Below are positions 1 to 5,223 of a stretch of 7,429 bases of DNA, in pieces. The notes under the pieces are model-generated. The model made no database searches. It had not been told where the DNA came from and saw only the letters and a program-made list of their open reading frames with translations. The position numbers were made by a program, and so were the translations under genes. Source of the DNA: an uncultured Candidatus Saccharibacteria bacterium (GTDB lineage: Bacteria > Patescibacteriota > Saccharimonadia > Saccharimonadales > Saccharimonadaceae); contig CAPNAV010000037.1 in assembly GCA_948663575.1 (NCBI GenBank), positions 1-7,429 of the forward strand, given 5' to 3'. Positions within the stretch are counted from its first letter, which is position 1. Every line of letters starts with the position of its first letter.

Positions 1-30
1 GTATACATACAGAACCAACAGTGCCGTTTT

Positions 31-313
31 CATCACAAACTATGGTTTGGAGAGATAAGCATCATACTAACATCCCTCACGAGTTAGTCTGCTGGAGATA
101 CTTTGCCATACCGTTTCTCACAAACTATGGTTTAGAGGGGTAAGCGTTCTATTCACCAGACGAGGAGAATAGTGGAGATAGCTAGATTAACCAAGCTGCT
201 ACCATACGCTCCCCACAAACTACGGTTTGGAGAGAAAGGCATTGTATCCACCATCCTCACAAGCTAGTCTGCTGGAGCTAATGTGCCGCTCTCTCACAAA
301 CTAGGTTTGGAGA
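31..313. repeat. Array of seven short hairpin-forming repeats
   Basis: No gene is visible in 1-315. Seven related units begin with CACNAN at 34, 78, 119, 154, 214, 258 and 295, and most carry GGAGA or a variant about 15 nt later. Type A units (34, 119, 214, 295) read CACAAACTATGGTTTGGAG or a close variant and can pair CTC-CAAAC with GTTTG-GAG around a 3-4 nt loop. Type B units (78, 258) share TAGTCTGCTGGAG. The unit at 154 is different, pairing CTATTC with GAATAG. The order A-B-A recurs with a spacing of 176-180 bp (34/214, 78/258, 119/295), so a three-unit block seems to have been duplicated. Unit spacing of 35-60 bp and diverged spacers do not fit CRISPR. The function is unknown: it could be a structured RNA ending at the terminator at 324-345, a cluster of protein-binding sites, or a decayed repeat. 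The array may extend left of the window. Confidence 0.7.
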
Positions 314-319
314 CTCATC

Positions 320-351
320 AAAAAAGCCCCGTTCTCACAGGGCTTATATAT
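320..351 (-). terminator. Rho-independent terminator of the 363-965 gene
   Basis: The stem AAGCCC (324-329) pairs with GGGCTT (340-345) around a 10-nt loop. Read on the minus strand it is followed by six T, 18 nt after the stop codon of the 363-965 gene. On the plus strand it is followed by ATATATTTTT, so it may also end any transcript coming through the hairpin array. Confidence 0.85.
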
Positions 352-362
352 TTTTATACTAA

Positions 363-965
363 CTATTTAGTATATTTGAACGTCTCTGGAACTGAGAAAA
401 TATCGTTATTTTTATCTGGCCCCTCAACAGCAACATAGTGAACCTTACCATCTGGAGTATCAACAATCCAAGCAGCCAACCAACGATTGTATGGAGAACC
501 AAAGTGACCTGTCACCACGACAGCATCACCAACACCAGGAATATTCTTGGTCTCAGTTTCAACATTTTCAACACCACTCTGAGCAAAGACAACCTTTACG
601 CCCTCAGCCCACAATTCAGCATTCAGTTCCTCATCCACATCCTCAACGAGCATGGAAACGAAGTATTCTTTCTTCGGGTCACTATACTGCAAACCATCTT
701 CTTCATTTTCAACCTTCTTCCAGTTATTTGGAATGGTAACAAACCCATAATCCTTGTCACCGATCTCCATCGTGCCAACCTCAGTATTACTGGATCCGCC
801 ATTATTACCGTCATTAGCTTGACCGTCATCTTTTTTACCAGTCATGATAATAATCGCCACAACCACAGCAATCACCACAACCACGGCCACAACAATAGCT
901 GCAATCAAACCAGTCTTATTATTTGCCGCACCCTGTTTGGCCGGCTTCGAAGTCTTTTCTTCCAT
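363..965 (-). CDS. Single-pass membrane protein with an extracytoplasmic domain, unknown function
   Basis: This 200-residue protein has a short basic N-terminus (1-18) and one strongly hydrophobic helix of mostly Val, Ile and Ala (about 19-41). A Gly/Asn/Asp-rich linker (43-62) follows, then a folded domain (about 64-200). No cysteine follows the helix, so it is not a lipoprotein; it is probably anchored by the helix with the C-terminal domain outside. The domain contains YGFVTIPNNW (73-82) and ends VPETFKYTK. A short beta-rich domain beginning with GF-x-IP-xx-W and ending with an aromatic patch recalls PsbP/DUF1795-like folds, but that is only a resemblance. The ATG at 965 is preceded by GGGAG at good spacing. 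The gene has its own -10 element and terminator, so it is a single transcription unit. It is probably a lineage-specific envelope protein; the substrate or partner is unknown. Confidence 0.85.
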   Translation of the reverse strand: MEEKTSKPAKQGAANNKTGLIAAIVVAVVVVIAVVVAIIIMTGKKDDGQANDGNNGGSSNTEVGTMEIGDKDYGFVTIPNNWKKVENEEDGLQYSDPKKEYFVSMLVEDVDEELNAELWAEGVKVVFAQSGVENVETETKNIPGVGDAVVVTGHFGSPYNRWLAAWIVDTPDGKVHYVAVEGPDKNNDIFSVPETFKYTK

Positions 966-1006
966 AATCTCCCTACATTTAATGTTATTTTCTTCATTTT
1001 ATCACA

Positions 1007-1012
1007 ATTATA
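1007..1012 (-). promoter_or_regulatory. -10 box for the 363-965 gene
   Basis: A perfect TATAAT on the minus strand lies 41 nt upstream of the ATG at 965, giving a leader of about 35 nt that carries the GGGAG ribosome site. No good -35 box is seen at 16-18 bp spacing. Confidence 0.6.
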
Positions 1013-1057
1013 CATATTATGAACAACTTCACCCCCACAAACAGAATAATCTTCAAA

Positions 1058-1088
1058 GTAAAACTCCCCGCCAAAGCAGGGAATTTAC
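1058..1088 (-). terminator. Hairpin terminator after the 1107-1574 gene
   Basis: Two nested pairings, GTAAA with TTTAC and TCCC with GGGA, form a long imperfect hairpin 18 nt past the stop codon at 1107. On the minus strand it ends in TTTTAC followed by TTTGAAG. The T-run is inside the stem, so it is less classical than the others in the window. Confidence 0.65.
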
Positions 1089-1106
1089 TGTTCTTAGATT
1101 ATCTTC

Positions 1107-1574
1107 TTACAAAGACATTTCATCAATAGAATTAATAAGGTATAGCAACGAATCAGCGCGTACCTTATCGTCACGAATCTGACGAGCCGCTTCATAAGCA
1201 GGTGCAATCACAGCCTTATCACGCATAGTAGTCAACATTTCCTGATACAACAAGAACCGTTTCTCGGGCTCCACTTCAACACGATCCATAATCGGGAACA
1301 GCTCCTTAAGAGCAGCTTCCTTCACTTTAGAGATATCCGAACCATACCCCATTGGGCGACCATAAGCACTACCCATAGGTGGCATACTTGGCATTTGTGG
1401 CATCGCAGGCTGTGGCATTTTCATACCAGATGGCTGCCCAACTGGAGGCATCATCCCACCTACTGGTTGCGATGCTGGAGCTGGACCAGCTGACTTAGCG
1501 CCAGCGCCACTCTTTTGAGTAATCTCATCGATCGCACGCTGCAAATCATTATCTTTATTACGGTTTTGGTTCAT
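1107..1574 (-). CDS. Hypothetical protein with Met/Pro-rich linker and helical C-terminus
   Basis: I do not recognise this 155-residue protein. Residues 1-22 are charged and helical. Residues 23-78 are low-complexity, rich in Pro, Met, Gly and Ala with repeated MPxMP-type steps, and probably disordered. Residues 79-152 are predicted helical and contain LKELFPIMDRVEVEPEKRFL (89-108) and a charged stretch AARQIRDDKVRADSLLYLIN (129-148). There is no signal peptide or membrane segment, so it is probably cytoplasmic; the layout suggests a short helical interaction domain on a flexible tail. The ATG at 1574 is preceded by GGAAGG and GGTGGG. It lies 65 nt downstream of the 1640-2116 gene with no terminator between, so the two are probably co-transcribed, with an added internal promoter at 1625-1633. 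Conservation in Saccharibacteria is likely but not shown here. Confidence 0.8.
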   Translation of the reverse strand: MNQNRNKDNDLQRAIDEITQKSGAGAKSAGPAPASQPVGGMMPPVGQPSGMKMPQPAMPQMPSMPPMGSAYGRPMGYGSDISKVKEAALKELFPIMDRVEVEPEKRFLLYQEMLTTMRDKAVIAPAYEAARQIRDDKVRADSLLYLINSIDEMSL

Positions 1575-1624
1575 ATTACCTTCCCACCTTTACTTTATAT
1601 TATTTACAGTAACGTATACTACAC

Positions 1625-1633
1625 ATTATACCA
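1625..1633 (-). promoter_or_regulatory. Extended -10 promoter for the 1107-1574 gene
   Basis: TGGTATAAT on the minus strand matches the extended -10 form TGnTATAAT. It lies 50 nt upstream of the ATG at 1574, just past the stop codon of the 1640-2116 gene. No clear -35 box is needed or seen. Confidence 0.65.
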
Positions 1634-1639
1634 CAAAAT

Positions 1640-2116
1640 CTAAATGCGCAAGAATTTTATTAGTCTATCCAACATATCAAGCTTTACTTCTTCCATTGGC
1701 AAACGCGCACCAAACGCATCTACAATTTCCTCACCCTGAGCTTCAGGAAAATAAACTGTAACTCTCGGAGCGAAACGCTTTCGCGGTGTCAAAACAATCG
1801 CAAAATGCCCAGCTTCTTGCAAAATCCCAAAGGACTTAAACTCAGAGTATGCATACAAACGCTCACCTTCGCTCACTCCTTTATTACTCATCGAATATCT
1901 TAACATGCGCGGCGGACGTAATACATAAATCACCAAAGCTATAATACTAAGTATCACCACAACCAAAAACGTCCACCACTGCAACCAAATCGACAACCCA
2001 GAAAGCACCAACCCCACCACAACCAAGCCGACGTACCACCATGCGGTTTTATCACGTACAATATACTCCTCAGCCTCCCAGCTAATTAGATCCGTTTTCT
2101 TTGACCCTTCTGCCAT
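1640..2116 (-). CDS. Two-pass membrane protein with a soluble C-terminal domain, unknown function
   Basis: This 158-residue protein has a short cytoplasmic N-terminus containing SWEAEEYIVRDKTAWWY (12-28) and two closely spaced hydrophobic helices (about 27-44 and 48-66). The RPPR turn and a basic stretch (68-73) follow, then a C-terminal domain of about 90 residues. By the positive-inside rule both ends should be in the cytoplasm. The C-terminal domain (about 72-158) alternates predicted strands and ends with a helix (MLDRLIKFL), which would fit a bacterial PH-like (DUF304-type) domain; this is an inference from pattern only. Such small proteins with a WxAxEY-type start and a hairpin of two helices are, as I recall, common in CPR genomes. 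An extended -10 element ends only 6 nt before the ATG, so the mRNA should be leaderless. It is probably first in a two-gene operon with 1107-1574. Confidence 0.82.
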   Translation of the reverse strand: MAEGSKKTDLISWEAEEYIVRDKTAWWYVGLVVVGLVLSGLSIWLQWWTFLVVVILSIIALVIYVLRPPRMLRYSMSNKGVSEGERLYAYSEFKSFGILQEAGHFAIVLTPRKRFAPRVTVYFPEAQGEEIVDAFGARLPMEEVKLDMLDRLIKFLRI

Positions 2117-2122
2117 AACCTT

Positions 2123-2131
2123 ATTATATCA
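2123..2131 (-). promoter_or_regulatory. Extended -10 promoter giving a leaderless mRNA
   Basis: TGATATAAT on the minus strand is followed by six bases (AAGGTT) and then the ATG at 2116. Transcription normally starts about 7 nt after the -10 box, so the first base of the mRNA should be at or next to the A of the start codon. Confidence 0.65.
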
Positions 2132-2239
2132 CAATTTTCCAATCAGAATACAATTCCAATAGCTTTATAACATATTACATATTACCTTCAAAAATCACAC
2201 CTTCCAGTAAATCAATAAAGCAAAATGCGCAGGGAACGG

Positions 2240-2268
2240 TTTACATCTACTATGAAATGCGCTATAAT
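2240..2268 (+). promoter_or_regulatory. tRNA-Ser promoter
   Basis: TTTACA (2240-2245) and TATAAT (2263-2268) are separated by exactly 17 bp and lie 11 nt upstream of the first base of the mature tRNA. This is the best consensus pair near a stable RNA in the window. Confidence 0.8.
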
Positions 2269-2279
2269 GTACAACATAT

Positions 2280-2372
2280 GGAGGGTTACCCAAGTGGCTG
2301 AAGGGGATGGATTGCTAATCCGTTAGGCTGGGGAAACCTGGCGCGGGAGTTCGAATCTCCCACCCTCCGCCA
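2280..2372 (+). tRNA. tRNA-Ser (anticodon GCT), CCA encoded
   Basis: The acceptor stem GGAGGGT (2280-2286) pairs with ACCCTCC (2362-2368), followed by discriminator G and an encoded CCA (2370-2372). The anticodon loop TTGCTAA gives anticodon GCT, reading AGC/AGU serine codons. A long variable arm (around AGGCTGGGGAAACCTGGC) confirms the type II serine class. The T-arm is GGGAG (2345-2349), loop TTCGAAT, CTCCC (2357-2361). The last 19 bases of the gene are repeated exactly at 2544-2562 and in part at 2730-2740, which is highly unusual; see the tandem element below. Confidence 0.97.
2354..2372 (+). repeat. tRNA 3'-end direct repeat, copy 1
   Basis: AATCTCCCACCCTCCGCCA forms the 3' strand of the T-arm and acceptor stem of tRNA-Ser plus CCA. 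It is the first of three copies spaced 190 and 186 bp apart. Confidence 0.9.
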
Positions 2373-2420
2373 AACTATTTTAAAATAGGCATATGACAAT
2401 GTGGCTATTTTAAAATAGTT
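2373..2420. repeat. Paired 16-nt inverted repeat directly after the tRNA
   Basis: AACTATTTTAAAATAG (2373-2388) is inverted at 2405-2420. Each arm also contains the 14-nt perfect palindrome CTATTTTAAAATAG, so arms can fold alone or with each other. It begins on the base after the encoded CCA and opens the first tandem unit. It may mark the tRNA 3' end for processing or act as a weak terminator; it lacks the GC-rich stem of a standard one. Confidence 0.75.
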
Positions 2421-2434
2421 ATGGATTAAGCTAT

Positions 2435-2562
2435 GGGGGATGCGAACTCTATAAGAGTTCGGTCGCTGTAGGAGACGAGGAAAAGAAAACATTTGTTTTC
2501 TTTTTGAGGCGACGCCCAGCGAAATGATTGCAATAGCAATCATAATCTCCCACCCTCCGCCA
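2435..2562 (+). repeat. Cloverleaf-like tRNA-T-arm-derived element, unit 1
   Basis: The unit starts with GGGGGATGCGAACTC (2435-2449), 13 of 15 bases identical to the reverse complement of the tRNA-Ser T-arm, and ends with the exact 19-bp tRNA 3' end (2544-2562). It can fold into a four-way junction. The closing stem is 2435-2441 with 2545-2551. Arm 2 is CGAACTC with GAGTTCG (2443-2449/2455-2461). Arm 3 is TCGCTG with CAGCGA (2463-2468/2517-2522), enclosing a 10-bp hairpin (2481-2490/2495-2504). Arm 4 is ATGATTGC with GCAATCAT (2524-2531/2536-2543). In effect a T-arm copy is split in its loop, after GAGTTCG, by about 82 nt. No protein is encoded. It could be a non-autonomous mobile element that targets tRNA genes, or a structured RNA made with the tRNA. 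Confidence 0.75.
2544..2562 (+). repeat. tRNA 3'-end direct repeat, copy 2 (exact)
   Basis: This 19-base segment is identical to 2354-2372, including CCA. It lies outside any recognisable tRNA body. The acceptor 5' strand GGAGGGT of the upstream tRNA could in principle pair with it instead of the true 3' strand. Confidence 0.9.
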
Positions 2563-2600
2563 TAATAAAGAATAAAGCCCAACGGGCTTTCTTTTATTAT
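2563..2600 (+). terminator. Strong rho-independent terminator after tRNA and unit 1
   Basis: AAAGCCC (2574-2580) pairs with GGGCTTT (2584-2590) around an AAC loop. An outer stem TAATAAA (2563-2569) pairs with TTTATTA (2593-2599). It begins on the base after the second CCA and is the first strong plus-strand terminator after the tRNA, so unit 1 is probably transcribed with the tRNA. Confidence 0.85.
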
Positions 2601-2613
2601 GTATCACTTAGTT

Positions 2614-2740
2614 GAGAGATTAGTAACTCCCAAAGGGAGTTAGAAAAGACAAGTTTCCGAGCAAAATGAGGATTCATCTTCATTTTTGAGGAAATGCAGG
2701 CTTTTATCTTGGAGCAAAGCGACAAGAATAATCTCCCACC
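2614..2740 (+). repeat. Cloverleaf-like tRNA-T-arm-derived element, unit 2 (diverged)
   Basis: This unit begins with GAGAGATTAGTAACTCCC (2614-2631), again close to the reverse complement of the tRNA-Ser T-arm, and ends with AATCTCCCACC (2730-2740), a shortened tRNA 3' end without the acceptor strand or CCA. The same four-way fold is possible with different bases. The closing stem is GAGATTA with TAATCTC (2616-2622/2729-2735). Arm 2 is TAACTCCC with GGGAGTTA (2624-2631/2635-2642). Arm 3 is AAAAG with CTTTT (2644-2648/2701-2705), enclosing TTTCC/GGAAA and AAAATGA/TCATTTT. Arm 4 is TCTTG with CAAGA (2707-2711/2723-2727). Both units share CGAG-x-AAAA and TTTTTGAGG around the arm-3 hairpin. Pairing kept while sequence changed argues that the fold matters. 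It lies after the terminator at 2563-2600, so transcription is uncertain. Confidence 0.65.
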
Positions 2741-2778
2741 ACAAAATCACATCCCTCGTCTTTTCTTACAAAACATTC

Positions 2779-2787
2779 TGCTATAAT
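2779..2787 (+). promoter_or_regulatory. Extended -10 promoter of the peptidase gene, leaderless
   Basis: TGCTATAAT matches TGnTATAAT exactly. Only seven bases (2788-2794) separate it from the ATG at 2795, so the mRNA should start at the start codon. No Shine-Dalgarno sequence is present, which agrees. Confidence 0.7.
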
Positions 2788-2794
2788 TAATTTA

Positions 2795-3727
2795 ATGTCT
2801 TATCTCAAATTCATCACCCCAACCAACCTCGCCACCGAAAAAGAGCGTTTCTTTACCATAGCTAACTATTCTCCGCAACTTCAATACAACTGGAGCGAAG
2901 AATCTATCTCCAGCTTTACCAAATCCAATCCATGCAATGGGGAACTAATCGATGCCTTGCTTAGCCAAGACACCACCAAAATCATCCACGCCGCCGCAAA
3001 CTATTTCAATGTCGAATTCCGCCCAGAAGACATAACTTTGGCGAAAAAACTCGCCTCCAGCATTCCACCTTCCATTAATGCTACCGCCACAGATTACGCC
3101 ACCCTTATGCAAGACAAACTTACGCAGCTCGGTATCGACTACCAAGTCAAACTTGTTGACAAGCATGGCTTCCAAGCCCGTCCGGTCCATAACAAGCAAC
3201 TTCTAAAAATTAGTAAACATCTCCACCTCCAATTCCTTACTCCCGACGAAATCACCAATCACGAGCTCGTTCATATTATCCGAGCCGTCAATGGACAGCA
3301 TAATCACATCCCTACTTCCAGTAACTACCTCCCCACCGAAGAAGGTCTAGCCTGCCTCATTCAAGACAAATTCCTAGCCACACCCACCCCCGCAGCCTTT
3401 CAACACGCTCTCGAGTATCTCTCCGCATACCTCAGCCAAACTGCAGGCTTCCGCGAAATTTACGACTTTCTTATTAACCATGGTTTTGACGCAGAAAACG
3501 CCTGGCTCCGCGGTATCCGTCAAAAGTTCGGCCTCCGCGACACTTCCCAACCTGGCGGTCTACTTAAATCCGGAATGTATTTTTACCACGAAAACCTCCT
3601 TAAAACTCTTACAAGAGATGAACTTTTACGTCTTTTTGTCGGCAAAATCTCCTTATCCAACCTCTCCAAATACCCATCATACACCGGCATAATATCAAAA
3701 GACATTCTCCTTAAGACGTTATTCTAA
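2795..3727 (+). CDS. DUF1704-family zinc metallopeptidase (tyrosine carboxypeptidase/MATCAP-like)
   Basis: This 310-residue protein carries the gluzincin zinc motif HELVH at 156-160, in NHELVHIIRAVNG, followed 22 residues later by EEGLA (182-186). That pairing, with an Arg-x-x-Asn-Gly after the motif, is the signature of the DUF1704/PF08014 family, annotated as 'flavohemoglobin expression-modulating QEGLA motif protein' and related to the MATCAP tubulin tyrosine carboxypeptidases. His156 and His160 should bind zinc with a Glu from the EEGLA segment, and Glu157 should be the catalytic base. The usual QEGLA reads EEGLA here. Residues 1-150 form a mixed N-terminal region and 187-310 a helical C-terminal region. 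No signal peptide or membrane helix is seen, so it is probably cytoplasmic. The natural bacterial substrate is unknown. It is alone on its strand, with a leaderless promoter and a weak terminator at 3736-3752. Confidence 0.85.
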   Translation: MSYLKFITPTNLATEKERFFTIANYSPQLQYNWSEESISSFTKSNPCNGELIDALLSQDTTKIIHAAANYFNVEFRPEDITLAKKLASSIPPSINATATDYATLMQDKLTQLGIDYQVKLVDKHGFQARPVHNKQLLKISKHLHLQFLTPDEITNHELVHIIRAVNGQHNHIPTSSNYLPTEEGLACLIQDKFLATPTPAAFQHALEYLSAYLSQTAGFREIYDFLINHGFDAENAWLRGIRQKFGLRDTSQPGGLLKSGMYFYHENLLKTLTRDELLRLFVGKISLSNLSKYPSYTGIISKDILLKTLF

Positions 3728-3735
3728 TCCTAATC

Positions 3736-3752
3736 TACCTTTCAGGTATTTT
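3736..3752 (+). terminator. Short hairpin terminator after the peptidase gene
   Basis: TACCT (3736-3740) pairs with AGGTA (3744-3748) around a TTC loop and is followed by TTTTCC. The stem is only five pairs, so termination may be partial. Confidence 0.5.
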
Positions 3753-3772
3753 CCCCACAAAACAATATTTTA

Positions 3773-3781
3773 TGTTATAAT
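3773..3781 (+). promoter_or_regulatory. Extended -10 promoter of the pilin-like gene
   Basis: TGTTATAAT matches TGnTATAAT and leaves a leader of about 37 nt before the ATG at 3826. The leader has no recognisable Shine-Dalgarno sequence near the start codon. Confidence 0.65.
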
Positions 3782-3825
3782 CATCTGAAGTACTATTATC
3801 AAATAACTGCGAGATAATTATTCAT

Positions 3826-4254
3826 ATGAAAGATTTTGCAAAACACGCCCTACAAATCACCGCTGGCATCGGTACCGCTTTGACCCTCTGCGCCGGCAAA
3901 GCTATGGCTCTCACCGTTCAAGAAGGTGCCGAAGCCGCTCGCGCCGACGGCATGCCTGCCGAACTCATTGGAGCCAATGGCATTATTAATCGTTTCACTA
4001 ACACCGCCCTCTACGTCATCGGTTTCATTTCCGTAGTTATGCTCATCTGGGGCGGCCTTCGTTACATCGTCTCCGGCGGTGACAACAAGAAAATCACCGA
4101 CGCCAAAAACACTATCCTTTATGCCCTTCTTGGTCTTATCATTTCCTTCTTTGCTTACGCCATTGTTAACTTCGTCCTCAATGCCATTGGCGCCAGCACC
4201 ACCCCTGGCGAATCCACCGAAAGCGCCCTCCTTCTCCTCACCTATCTCGCCTAG
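3826..4254 (+). CDS. VirB2/TrbC-like pilin (Mbov_0395-type conjugal pilin family)
   Basis: This 142-residue protein starts with a signal peptide: basic N-terminus, a small-residue core, and a likely cleavage after AMA (26-28). The mature part has two membrane helices, about 58-75 (ALYVIGFISVVMLIWGG) and about 95-119. A short loop with GGLRYIVSGGDNKK (74-87) joins them. The GG-x-x-Y-xx-SGGD-xxK loop between two helices is typical of the VirB2/TrbC-like pilins found widely in CPR and Mollicutes. In type IV secretion the processed subunit is inserted in the membrane and assembled into a pilus or channel. Here it stands alone: no VirB4, VirB6 or ATPase gene lies in the window, and a terminator follows directly. 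The C-terminal tail (about 122-142) is Thr/Ser/Leu-rich and not obviously part of the family fold. Confidence 0.82.
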   Translation: MKDFAKHALQITAGIGTALTLCAGKAMALTVQEGAEAARADGMPAELIGANGIINRFTNTALYVIGFISVVMLIWGGLRYIVSGGDNKKITDAKNTILYALLGLIISFFAYAIVNFVLNAIGASTTPGESTESALLLLTYLA

Positions 4255-4274
4255 CCTTTCCTATACTCCGATAT

Positions 4275-4301
4275 AAACGCCTCTTATGTAGGCGTTTTTC
4301 T
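4275..4301 (+). terminator. Rho-independent terminator after the pilin-like gene
   Basis: AAACGCC (4275-4281) pairs with GGCGTTT (4291-4297) around a 9-nt loop and runs into TTC. It may also stop comF transcripts from the other strand, since the stem is symmetric, though that side lacks a T-run. Confidence 0.85.
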
Positions 4302-4389
4302 TATATATTATTTTATTAATTCACTACAAAATATACCCCGCTCCCTAAAACAAGCTCCGCCAACAACCCTAATCCCTACTATCTCCATT

Positions 4390-5163
4390 TTAAACTTTCA
4401 TTTCTACTGCACTTTCACCTCCATCATTTTTCGGCTTACCCACCACCAAAACCGCAGCAAACAACCTTTCCGCGCCCGCTTCTCGCATTACCCTCGCCGC
4501 ATTCAGCATTGTCGCACCCGTCGTCCAAACGTCATCCAGCAGGATATAGCTTGCCTCAGATTCAATCTTTCCCGTAATTACATACGTACTCTCCGCCTGC
4601 TTTTGCCGCTCCGCCACTTTCGCACCCACCTGCACCGTATCTGTCGCCCTACCTATAATCCTCTTGCAGCTCCACCCTCTTCGTCGTGCCAACTTCTTTG
4701 CCAAAATCATCGTATGATCCAATCCCCGTTCCCGCACATGCTTTCCAATCGTAGGCAACGGCACCACCACGATCTTTTCATCTCTCAACATCTCAGACGG
4801 AATTGCATCCTCAATGATGTCCACCAACACATTTCCACAAGCCCGCACTCCGTGATATTTAAACTCCTTCACTATTTTAGCTAATACCCCACTTCTCCAT
4901 CCTCCAATCCATGTCCCTAAAAATGGGGAATCACATTCACCGCATCGCATCGCACCCTGTCCTTGCCCACATTCTCCAACATTTTCAGTTTTTTGCGCAA
5001 CTATTTGGCGACAGATGGGACAAATCGCCTGCCGGTTCTTAATAATGTCATTTTTACAACACTCACATAAAACCGCTCCCAGTCGTCCACAACCCCTACA
5101 GGTATGCGGGCAAACTAGGTCAACAAGGCTACTTTTTGTTGTATTATTTACAACGAAATTCAT
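4390..5163 (-). CDS. comF: ComF family phosphoribosyltransferase-like competence protein
   Basis: This 257-residue protein has the two parts of ComF. The N-terminal zinc-ribbon region holds C18, C22, C25, C33, C35, C36, then CPIC (48-51) and CGEC (74-77). The C-terminal phosphoribosyltransferase-type domain has the ComF motif RERGLDH (144-150, usually RERGFNQ) and the PRPP-binding loop LLDDVWTTGAT (208-218). In naturally competent bacteria ComF acts in the cytoplasm with ComFA/DprA during uptake or handling of single-stranded DNA. The length is slightly above the usual 220-240. It stands alone, without comFA or comEC, and is divergent from hsp20, sharing the short region 5164-5233. The ATG at 5163 lies about 30 nt past a minus-strand TATAAT and lacks a clear ribosome site. 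The coding strand is G-rich while neighbouring plus genes are C-rich, following a strand-wide bias. Confidence 0.92.
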   Translation of the reverse strand: MNFVVNNTTKSSLVDLVCPHTCRGCGRLGAVLCECCKNDIIKNRQAICPICRQIVAQKTENVGECGQGQGAMRCGECDSPFLGTWIGGWRSGVLAKIVKEFKYHGVRACGNVLVDIIEDAIPSEMLRDEKIVVVPLPTIGKHVRERGLDHTMILAKKLARRRGWSCKRIIGRATDTVQVGAKVAERQKQAESTYVITGKIESEASYILLDDVWTTGATMLNAARVMREAGAERLFAAVLVVGKPKNDGGESAVEMKV

Positions 5164-5171
5164 TTAATCTA

Positions 5172-5200
5172 TTGCTTTCTTGGCAAAACGCCATTATAAT
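5172..5200 (+). promoter_or_regulatory. hsp20 promoter, sharing its -10 with comF
   Basis: TTGCTT (5172-5177) and TATAAT (5195-5200) are 17 bp apart. The -10 lies within ATTATAAT (5193-5200), which is its own reverse complement, so it also gives TATAAT on the minus strand (5193-5198) pointing at comF. The inverted repeat TGGC-AAAAC-GCCA (5181-5193) fills the hsp20 spacer and the first transcribed bases of comF, so a protein bound there could affect both genes. There is no CIRCE element for HrcA. Confidence 0.7.
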
Positions 5201-5217
5201 AAACATAACAATATAAC

Positions 5218-5223
5218 GGAGGT
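5218..5223 (+). promoter_or_regulatory. hsp20 ribosome binding site
   Basis: GGAGGT lies 10 nt before the ATG at 5234. The frame stays open upstream to a TTG at 5180, but that lies inside the promoter, so 5234 is the start. Confidence 0.85.

Noticed and set aside
31..313. CRISPR array
   Set aside because: Repeats are short, diverged and of two or three types; spacing varies from 35 to 60 bp; the spacers themselves are partly similar, and no cas gene is seen.
438..1182. Plus-strand open frames, some over 100 codons
   Set aside because: They are shadows of the minus-strand genes, with Asn/His-rich or Thr/Ile-rich composition and no ribosome sites.
2286..2582. A 98-residue minus-strand open frame
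   Set aside because: It is antisense to the tRNA-Ser gene and the structured tail element, has no ribosome site, and its C-terminal part is simply the translated complement of the tRNA.
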